Positions 55,338-64,000 of a DNA stretch of 64,000 nucleotides are shown here, in pieces. Made by a program: the position numbers and the translations under genes. The DNA is from Notospermus geniculatus (Eukaryota > Nemertea > Pilidiophora > Heteronemertea > Lineidae). Below the pieces are notes generated by a model. The model worked only from the letters and a program-made list of their open reading frames with translations, made no database searches and was not told the origin of the DNA. The first letter of the stretch is position 1; the number at the start of each line of letters is the position of its first letter. The DNA lies in the NCBI GenBank assembly GCA_002633025.1, contig NMRB01000779.1:13207-77206 (forward strand), in the 5' to 3' direction.

Positions 55338-56800
55338 TGTATCAAGACATCTCAAACATATTGTTGACTTCGTCTTTTAGTCTTCTTTTCCTGTATCAAG
55401 GCAGCTGGTTTTAGTTGTCTGGTTAATCTTATGAATATATTTGTGTTACTGTGTTGTATCCATGGATTTCTGTTGTTGACATGATTAATGATATTTTCTT
55501 TTCAGGTTGTCTGGTATGACTTCTATCATGTCTATAGCACTACATCTCGTAATTGTCTTTTTCATGTTTGTGTACATACTAGTATATATGTGTGAAAGGA
55601 ATGGCATTCCCAGGAATGTAAGTCCCAAATACTCTAATGCTGTGAGGTTACAATGTGTATATTCGAATGTTGGTGGCTTCTTTTGCCCGCCGGTATATTC
55701 CAATTAAATAAATCTTACCGTAGTTGAACAATAAAACCAGACTTGGATTCCTGTCCCATCTTTGCCACTGCATGTCGACTGACAAAGGTTTGTATCTCTG
55801 ATGACAGATGGGGTTGTAGGCCCACTGGTATCTGTCATAGCTGTGGGGGTGGGGTCCATGAAACTGATTGTCATGTTCCTGCACATCTGTGTTGACCTTT
55901 AATCAATGATTTCTAGGTCGCTTGGCCTCGGCCTAAAAATTCTAATGCTGTGCTTGGCGCCTTCAGTGGTGGTCTGTCACGGGTGCGTGTGTCAGTACTA
56001 TAAACTTTCCCTTGTCCGATGTAGAGCACCTTCAGGAACTACCTTCATAGATGCCGATTAGGGTTAGAATGTCCAACAGGATAGTAGCAACTTAATTAGG
56101 GTTAGGGAATGTAAATGTGTTAGTAAAACCTTTTTTTACAATAAATGTATCAAGACATCTCAAACATATTGTTGACTTCGTCTTTTAGTCTTCTTTTCCT
56201 GAATCAAGGCAGCTGGTTTTAGTTGTCTGGTTAATCTTATGAATGTATTTCTGTGTTATTGTGCTGCATTCATGCATTTCTGTTGTTGACATGATTAATG
56301 ATATTTTTATCTTTTCAGGTTGTCTGGTATGACTTCTATCATGTCTTCTAACATGTCGTAATTGTCTTTTTCATGTTTGTGTATATGGTATATATATGTG
56401 TGAAAGGAATGGCATTCCCAGGAATGCAAGTCCCAAATACTCTTCTGCTGTGAGGTTACAATGTGTACGGTATATTTGAATGTTGGTGGCTTCTTTTGCC
56501 TATATTCAAATCTTAGTTGAACAATAAAACCCGACTTAGATTCCTGTCCTACCTTTGCCACTGCATGTCTGCTCGTAAGGTTCGTATGTCTGATGACAGA
56601 TGGGGTTGTAGGTCCACTGGTATCTGTCGTAGCTGTGGGGGGTGGGGTCTGTGAAACTGATTATCATGTTCCTGCACATCTCGGTGTCCTTCAATCAACA
56701 ATTTCTTGCTTGCTTGGCCTCGGCCTTTAGTGGTGGTCTGTCATGGGTGCGTCTGTTGGTCTGTAAACTTTTCCCTTGTCCGATGGAGAGCGCCTTCATT
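55305..56800 (+). repeat. Direct duplication (55305-56032 and 56113-56800)
   Basis: Both copies run AAATGTGTTAGTAAAACC, ACAATAAATGTATCAAGAC, TTGTCTGGTATGACTTCTA, GGAATGGCATTCCCAGGAAT and ending CCCTTGTCCGATG. It starts within the 3' UTR, so the polyA signal is duplicated (a second AATAAA at about 56140). Confidence 0.85.
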
Positions 56801-57049
56801 ATTTGATGGATCACTTTTCACATTGATTATGGGTGTGTATCTCCCCAACATCTAGGTCAAGTTTGATATTGCATGCAGTGTGATTTGCATTTTGTCCAGT
56901 AGGGGGCATTTTGTGTAAAAACTTGGGCTAGATTTTGATTATGGTTTGAGCTATCGCGTTGAAACTTTGCATGTTTGCACTTTGTATGTCTGCACCGAAA
57001 TTTCTGTGACCTGCTGGATTTCGTGCTCTTGATTTGATGGTATCTTGAA

Positions 57050-58491
57050 CCACAGGAACTTCCACCTTCATAGATGCTGATTAGGGTTAGAATGTCGAAC
57101 AGGATAGTAGCAACCCTAATTAGGGTTAGGGATAGAGGGCTTCCCTACCCCTATATATACTGTATTTTCGTGCCGCGTGATGTCGCATCCTTTGTCCACG
57201 ATCAACGCGGCGGAAACAAACAATGCTTTCGAGCGTCTGCGGCAAGAAAATCGCGTGAATGGATTCTTAGCCTTAGCCTAACTCGCACGCACGAGTTAGG
57301 GAGCTTAGCTTAGAGGACCTGATTTCTTCAGGATGAGTTCCTTCATGAATGTCCTGTAATTGTGTTCATTAGCTCACCTGTGGTGAGCTTATACAATGGT
57401 TGTGTGTCCGTCGTCGTCTGTCGTCGTCCGTCGTCGTTGTCCGTTAGCAGGGCACGTTTCGTAACCGCTGGAGCTATTGATCTAAAACTTGCTACATATA
57501 CACCTCTAGGTCAGATGACCTACCACACTAAGTTTCGGCCCGATTCGATTCTTGGCTTGGCCACCAGGTGGCTAAAACCGAAAACACAAAAAGAAAAAAG
57601 TGCAATAACTCCTGAACTAATGACAGGATCATCTCCAAATTTTTATCATAGGTGTATCTAATGAGGATACATAACATATATAACGGGTTTTTGATTTGAC
57701 CTACTTTTCAAGGTCACAGAGGTGAGCTCAAAGTTCAAAATTTTGCCTTTTGGTGGCACGTTTCGCAAGTGCTTGGGCTATTGACTTGAAACTTGGTACG
57801 TATACACCCGTATGCCAGATGACCTATGACACCACGTTTCGGTCCGATTCGATTCTTGGCTTGGCCACTATCGACTTTGGCATATGCCAAAAATTCTCGA
57901 TGAATAACAAGGCAATTTCCAGAGTTTTTGCGAATTTTCGACCCCAACCGGGGTCTTCTTCAGGCTGGTACTTTACAATCCGAAACTCTAGAACAGACTG
58001 CCAAAAATTCTCAAGCTAGAATGTTTTGACCTTGAAATTTTGACCGTAATCATGGCCCTGGAACTCACGGCCTGGAGCATTTCGATTTTACATTTTGTTC
58101 TTCTGGTACGTTGACACAGGTGAGCACATGGTCCATGGACCATTTCATTTTTCTTTCGTTGTAAATGAAGTAACAGCTGGTCTTTTCTGTTACGCACGTC
58201 GTGTGGTATGTCCATTACGACACCAACTCAAAATCGGGCCTATTCAACCGGAGGCTTTTGAATTCCCCATTGAGACTACCCAACGTGTGTAATCAATGAC
58301 CCCGCGTGAATTCGGTTTCCCGCCGCGGTCATTGCAGGGAATACAGTATACGACAGTAGTTATATAATGTTTTATAGGGGAAGGGGAGCCCCCTGGCCCT
58401 AATCCTAACCCTAATTAGGGTTGCCACTAGGCCTTTGGACATTCAAACCCTAATCTGCCTTGCCTCTATGAAGGTACAAATTCCTGTGCTC
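57050..58491. mobile_element. 1.4-kb element with about 90-bp TIRs containing CCCTAATTAGGG
   Basis: The left end CACAGGAACTTCCACCTTCA to AACCCTAATTAGGGTTAGGG is matched, inverted and imperfectly, by the right end CCTAACCCTAATTAGGGTT to TATGAAGGTACAAATTCCTG. A solo end lies at about 56031-56105. The interior holds the ACGTTTCGTAACCGC repeat (57370-57540) and a piece of the foldback family (57930-57965). No transposase seen. Confidence 0.6.
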
Positions 58492-58520
58492 CGACAGATA
58501 ACCTTTCAATTATATCTCAC

Positions 58521-59242
58521 TTGATTTTGTGCGTGTCTCTGACGTGTTGCTACATGTATTTCATGTAGTGATCAAGAATGACCAATTAACAGAGGGAATA
58601 CCGTAAATAAATAGGAGATCAATAGGAGGGGTGCTACATTGATAGCAGCATTATACACCCATCGACACCAGTCCATATCTCATCAAATTAGTCCTGCCCC
58701 AATTAAGCCTGTGTATATTTGCAGTCTCGTGAAGTAGATATTTGAGACGCGATCAGGTTGGAGTGACTGGGTGGGAGCGATGAGAAGAGTAGGCAAGGTA
58801 TTGGTGACAGCTCATCTGATACCGAATTTCGGTATCGCCCGTCCTGTAATCAGTCGTGGGACCTTATTCGCAAGTTGTCGGGTCTGAATTGCGCCCAGTA
58901 GGCCTACATCCTCGCACCCAGGGTCTTCACAACCGGCTCCCCTTCTCGCGCTTGGTTCAGAAGGAGGGTACGACCGTAAATGGCCTGAGATTCTAATAGG
59001 ACGATTTTGGATAAGGGATCATGATTGGTTGCAAATATGTGATTGGTTGGGTCTTGCCTATCACCAATAGGCCTACGGTTGAAATAAAGCAAAGCGTCAA
59101 TGATAGGCCTACGGGTAATGAGGCCCTGATTTCACAAGAAGAGTAGATCTAAATATCATGATCCCTTATCCAGAATCCTCCTATTAGTCAATTTTGTATC
59201 AATAAGACATCAGTGTGATTGATCGTTCTAAGAATTGATCTC
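58521..59242. repeat. 0.7-kb repeat, copy 1 (copy 2 at 60267-60978)
   Basis: From TTGATTTTGTGCGTGTCTCT to AGAATTGATCTC. Both copies include CATCGACACCAGTCCATATC and GGATAAGGGATCATGATTGG. Small indels separate them. Confidence 0.9.
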
Positions 59243-59745
59243 GTATCGAAATCGATGAATGAAATCACTGCACTGACCTCGAGACAGGCAGGACATTCAT
59301 GACATTGCCTCGGAGGGATTTGGTGCGATGGAATATCATATGCAGGAGAGAAAGTCACGACGGATCATACGGCCTCGTGTCTGGCGGTGATGGGAAATTG
59401 GCATTCAGATAAGATCGAACCGACTCAAGACTGATCAGTGCACGGACTCAAAATCCTCTTATTGCGAACTCGCATTTTCCTCATTTATCCTCGCCGTCGA
59501 CTTGGGCACAGACTTCATTCGGACTGGTTGTAGGCTATGTGCTTTTTGATCAAGGGCGTGGATGGGAATTGATAAATATTTACCAACCCTTGCAGCAGAT
59601 GTGTGGCATAAAACCAATTACCGGTACATATAAGATAACATAGCCTACCAAGCTACCTTTTCTCTGCTCTGGCGAAACTGTCTTCCGGCGCCAGTGGTCG
59701 TCGGACCAAATGTCAGACATGTGTAGGGGCCTACCGGTCACATTT

Positions 59746-59916
59746 CTGATTGGCTGACCTTTCGTTCTGATTGGCTGATTGCATTGTACGCATCTCTGAT
59801 TGGCTATCGAACTTCAATGCTGATTGGCTTGTTGCATTGTATGCTTCTCTGATTGGCCCGTTAATAGACTTTTATTTTAACTGATTGGCTTCTGCATTTT
59901 GCATCTCTGATCGGCT
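59746..59916. repeat. Array of seven CTGATTGGCT units (inverted CCAAT)
   Basis: Irregular spacing of about 20-30 bp. Six units keep ATTGG and one reads ATCGG. Inverted CCAAT boxes are NF-Y sites, but no gene start lies nearby. Confidence 0.8.
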
Positions 59917-60266
59917 CTCGAACTTCCCAGGTTGAAGTACTAAATTCCGAAGAGTGAAATTCACTCATTTGGAGTGAGGCAGGGACCACTCCATGAAGTC
60001 ACTCCATTAGAGTAAAAGTCGCCACTGTATATATTGGCATTAGAAGCAACAAAACACTGTCTCTCTCAAAATGCAAAAATATTTCTTGGATTCTGAGAGA
60101 GAAAATAGGGCTGGAAGCATTTTTGTTGCATCTGAATCCAGGTAAAAAAGGCACTGGTAAAAAAGGCACCGGATGTCCGCCGGACAATGGTTTACACCAC
60201 CAAATTGTTACTGAGCGTCCGGCGGACGATCGATGACGGGTACACTCGTTTACGTTGCACCGGCAA

Positions 60267-60978
60267 TTGATTTTGTGCGTGTCTCTGACGTGTTGCTACA
60301 TGTATTTGATGTAGTGATCAAGAATGACCAATTAACAGAGGGAATACCGTAAATCAGGAGATCAATAGGAGGGGTGCTACATTGATAGCATCATTATACA
60401 CCCATCGACACCAGTCCATATCTCATCAAATTAGTCCTGCCCCAATTAAGCCTGTGTATATTTGCAGTCTCGTGAAGTAGATATTTGAGACGCGATCAGG
60501 TTGGAGTGACTGGGTGGGAGCGGTGAGAAGAGTAGGCAAGGTATTGGTGACAGCTCATCTGATACCCAATTTCGGTATCGCCCGTCCTGTAATCAGTCGT
60601 GGACCTTATTCGCAAGTTGTCGGGTCTGAATTGCGCCCAGTAGGCCTACATCCTCGCACCCAGGGTCTTCACAACCGACCCCCCTTCTCGCACTTGGTTC
60701 AGAAGGAGGGTACGACCGTAAATGGCCTGAGATTCTAATAGGACGATTTTGGATAAGGGATCATGATTGGTTGCAAAAATTAGATTGGTTGGGTCTTGCC
60801 TTATCACCAATAGGCCTACGGTTGAAATAAAGCAAAGCGTCAATGATAGGCCTAATGAGGCCCTGATTTCATAAGAATATAAATTAAAATATCATGATCC
60901 CTTATCCAGAATCCTCCTATTAGTCAATTTTGTATCAATAAGACATCAGTGTGATTGATCGTTCTAAGAATTGATCTC
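60267..60978. repeat. 0.7-kb repeat, copy 2
   Basis: Duplicate of 58521-59242, direct orientation, about 1.75 kb apart. Confidence 0.9.
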
Positions 60979-61328
60979 AAGAGGCTGGTCCTGGAAAAGT
61001 CCTTGAAATAGGTATGAAAAAGTCATTAAAAGTCCTTAAATGGGCAGTGGTCTTAAGACTATGAACCCTGTCTATGCTCTAGCTATCCAGAAAAAAAGGC
61101 CGGGAAAATCCTTCAAAAGCTGCCAAAAAACTTGTAATTGAACACTGGGGAATTTCTTAAATATACATGGATGTGGTGGTGCATTGGCCAAGGCCTTGTT
61201 AGTAGTTGTTTGTTGTGTTTGTGAGTTGTTCTCGGTCGATTTTTCAGCAACAGTCAGCCAGCCACACCTGATGCATTTTGCAAACTTTAATCAATTTTGG
61301 AATCAAATTCTGCCTTTCATTTCCAGAG

Positions 61329-63661
61329 ATGTCTGATACAGATTGGAACAAGATGACTGTGGCCCAGTTAAAGGAGGCTTGTACCTCCAGAAGCTTGCCC
61401 ATCACTGGGAAAAAGTCAGACTTGGTTTCACGACTTGAACAACATACTAAAGGTAAGTGGTGTTATAAAAATGATGGATTTCAATTTCATTTGCCTTGAA
61501 CCATACATGCCGTAACTCCCGGAAGCAGTCATTTAAATAGACGTACATGTTTTGCCTGTTGCAGAAGCTGCTGCCAAAGCTGCTGAAGCTGAGCCTGAGG
61601 CAGATCTGTTAGCTGAGACAGCTGAAGAGGAAACAGCAGCTGCAGATGAACCTATTGATGACAAGCTCCTGAATGAGGAGGAAACGACTAATGGAGATAC
61701 TACAGAAGCAAAAGAGGAAGCCGCTGGGGAAGGTGAAGAGGAAGGTGGCGAAGAAAAAATGGAAGAAGGTAGGTGGCTGGCTGGCTGAAGCTGAATTTGG
61801 TGGCATGTGAACTAGATTTCATCGTAAAACCATGTTTAAGATTACAACATCAATTATTTAAGAACTATCTTTCTTTGCTTCATTAGATGCTGCTGAGGAA
61901 ACAAAAGAAGAAGAGAAAACTGACACAAAGAAAATTGTGCTGCCTGAGGGTGTCCCGGAGTTGCCGACTTACGCTCAGATTCAAGAGGGTAAGAACAGTT
62001 GATCCTATAAATTAGTTACCAGAATATCACATTTTCAGAACTTGTCACTGAATTTCTGTTGCAGTGCGTTTACCAGGGTACTTGGACAAAGCATATGATG
62101 GCCTTGTTGAGTCCTCTACCAACCTAGCAGAGATTGGTTATCCTCCGTTGTAGTCATAAAACAAAAGTTATTACACAAGCTAGTAGCATTTTGCTGTGAT
62201 GAAAGTGCAGGGGTCCAGAACACAGCCGTTCATGTGGGCTGTTAACCCTCGGACATCGTTCACTGTGGCATGTGGCTCGGTGGATGTCATTGGCCGAGGC
62301 AGGAGTGAGCAAACATCTGAGCAAAAGAAGTAGTGAGCAGTGGTTGCATTGACCCATCATTGCTCTTTGTTCTGATTTGAAATGTATTCTTTTTGCAGCA
62401 CGTATTGCCGAAACACGGATGCGCACAGTCATTGTTTATCCTATGAATATTGAGGACATGTCGAATGAAGGACTTCAAACGGAATTGGCAAAATGTCAAC
62501 ACTTCATGGTCAAGTTTGTGCAAAACGTGGAAAAGAAGAAGAAGGGGTATGTATTGGATGTTGATCATGGGGCCAGGGCCTGGACACGGAAGGACCCTGA
62601 ACACCTAGCCCCCACTTGCCATTCCTCTGATGGACTGGTTTTACTGGTATCCAAGCGTCTGGTTTATACAACTATTAGTCGAAATGATAGCTTAAGCTTA
62701 GAACTACAGGGCTAAAAAAAATGGCTTCCCTTATCAATTGAATATCACTTATGCCTGACATGGTAATCTCAAGCCCTGTCTCCCCAGTGCATTGGTAAAA
62801 ATCTTTTGTTTGACATATTTCCATACGAAATGTCGACAAGAATTTGATAGAGAAGAGCCTGCATTGATCAAGGACACTATAGCACTGGAGTCTGTCTAGC
62901 TGAAGTACATGTATTTCATAGCAGTTGAATGCTAATTGCAAAGTCATATTCTAATTGTATAAGTTCATAACCTCCTGTCGTACAACAGGAAGGTGGCAAA
63001 TATTGCTCATGTCCGTGAATGAAGAAGTTGCTGAAATAGTTGAGTTGCTCATGTGATGCTTATGTGTTACAACAGAACATTCAACTCGTAACTACTTCTA
63101 ATTTTGCTTTCAGCCGTCTTAAACTGACGCATGACCTTATGCGTCTTTGGCGTCAACCCTCTTCTGTGGTGTATTGTTTCTTGCAGGCATGCGAAATCCA
63201 CATATGGAAGATAAAGAAAAACGTTCCCAACAAATTCATGCTCAACGCAGCACACTTCTCTGGTTATCAAGTGGATGTGACACAGCTATTCCGTATGCAA
63301 GTCACGACAAGCCCTCAATCCCCAAGTGCTCTGCCAGCTCTCACACCGCTGTGCATCTCCCACTGTTTTTTACAGGAAAATAAAAGAACCAGCATGTCTG
63401 GATACCAGAACTATTCGGCCCTATAAAATGACGTTGTCAAAACGGGAGATCGTTGAGATCTGTGAACGGCTTCTGTTGAAGATGCCAGTCCACACTAGTA
63501 ATTGTTCTGTGTATTTTTCCGTTTCAGCTTTGTAGAGATGCATTTCAACACTCGCAAGGATGCCCGCGAGGCTGCCTCTCAGTTGCGAGACATAAAATTA
63601 TCAGTGGGAGAGCACACCGTAAGGCAGCTCGAGCCCGACGAGGCAGGCACTGCCTACAAGT
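61329..63661 (+). CDS. SAP/RRM/RGG RNA-binding protein (nucleolin-like), N-terminal half
   Basis: ATG 2 nt after an acceptor (TTTCCAG|AG). Exons 61329-61452, 61565-61768, 61887-61988, 62399-62546 and 63528-63661 share phase and run off the window. MSDTDWNKMTVAQLKEA, then LPITGKKSDLVSRLEQH, is a SAP DNA-binding motif (about residues 5-40). An acidic Glu/Ala-rich domain follows (residues about 42-140), then VLPEGVPELPTYAQIQE and the first half of RRM1 (RTVIVYPMN as RNP2; KKKKG|FVEMHF as RNP1 across the intron). The next exons would be those seen at 51539-53954. Overall order SAP, acidic, two RRMs, RGG: chromatin/RNA-associated, nucleolin-like. Confidence 0.85.
62065..62153 (+). other. Candidate alternative or poison exon in the SAP/RRM gene
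   Basis: Acceptor TTCTGTTGCAG at 62054-62064. The frame continues in the correct phase from exon 61887-61988 and reads VRLPGYLDKAYDGLVESSTN, LAEIGYPPL, stop at 62151-62153. It would give a truncated protein ending before RRM1. A donor (GTAGTC at about 62149) is poor and out of phase with 62399. Confidence 0.35.
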
Positions 63662-64000
63662 GTATGTTGAGTCATAGGTATTAGACCCCTGGCCACTGCC
63701 TTCAGGCCATGTGTCGGGGGGTCGATATTGTTTTCAGTTCTGTGTTGAATATTGTAGCTTTCCTAGTGAAAGAACTGTTGCCTCCTCTCCTGTGCATGTG
63801 CCACAGCAAAGGGGAGCGGCGTGTTCTATTTTTTGTTCTCTTTACAACATACAGTTTCCTATTTTATTTGAGCTGATCTCTTCCCCTCATGTGAATAATC
63901 AGTGTACTAAGACAAAAGCTGCAAGTCGCTTAAGCTCTAGAAAACAATGAATACACAGCTACTGAGACTCTTGAAAAAGTCTTGCATGAGATTTTATGCA

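Noticed and set aside
57105-57132. Interstitial telomere
   Set aside because: TTAGGG words are few, not tandem, and belong to the inverted ends of a repeat element.

Overview
This is a eukaryotic, intron-rich and repeat-rich window, most likely from a marine invertebrate. GT/AG introns of 100-1,700 bp, tRNA-derived SINEs, many terminal-inverted-repeat MITEs, and frequent GGCCTA and ACATGTA words all point that way. An echinoderm or another invertebrate deuterostome is my best guess, but the sequence alone does not settle the phylum.

Layout: 126-4366 (+) holds the 3' two thirds of an ENT4-like nucleoside/monoamine transporter with a duplicated exon. 4.4-9.7 kb is repeat-filled. 10447-11673 and 16110-18215 (+) are two paralogous, intronless-CDS coiled-coil proteins of unrecognised family, each apparently behind an intron in its 5' UTR. 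A truncated third copy lies at 20452-21021 inside a 2 kb duplicated block. 24.0-26.1 kb (-) carries orphan Cys-rich exons, two of them copies of each other. A 235-N gap lies at 26851-27085. 27576-30571 (+) is an LRRC46 orthologue. 34018-35715 (-) is RAB18 lacking its first exon and an internal stretch of the G domain. 36268-36863 (+) is the last exon of AAR2. 37-42 kb is dense in MITEs, with one clear nested insertion. 43737-48915 (-) is a multi-exon TPR protein. 50536-53954 (+) is the C-terminal half, and 61329-63661 (+) the N-terminal half, of a SAP/RRM/RGG nucleolin-like RNA-binding protein. The introns of the C-terminal half host three related C/D box snoRNAs.

The genes do not form a pathway; this is ordinary gene-by-gene metazoan organisation. 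Two themes cut across the window. First, there are local duplications of 0.4-2 kb: the ENT4 exon, 4630/5313, 17.6/20.4 kb, 24.0/24.7 kb, 49.7/62.7 kb, 55.3/56.1 kb and 58.5/60.3 kb. Three isolated single Ns (22615, 36034, 49700) sit at or near breaks in gene or duplication structure. Uncollapsed haplotypes or contig joins are therefore as likely as true duplications for several of them. Second, MITE insertions can be dated or resolved against empty sites in their duplicate copies. The best candidates for undescribed biology are the coiled-coil paralogue family, the snoRNA trio, the possibly mutually exclusive ENT4 exons, and a phase-compatible stop-containing exon in the SAP/RRM gene.
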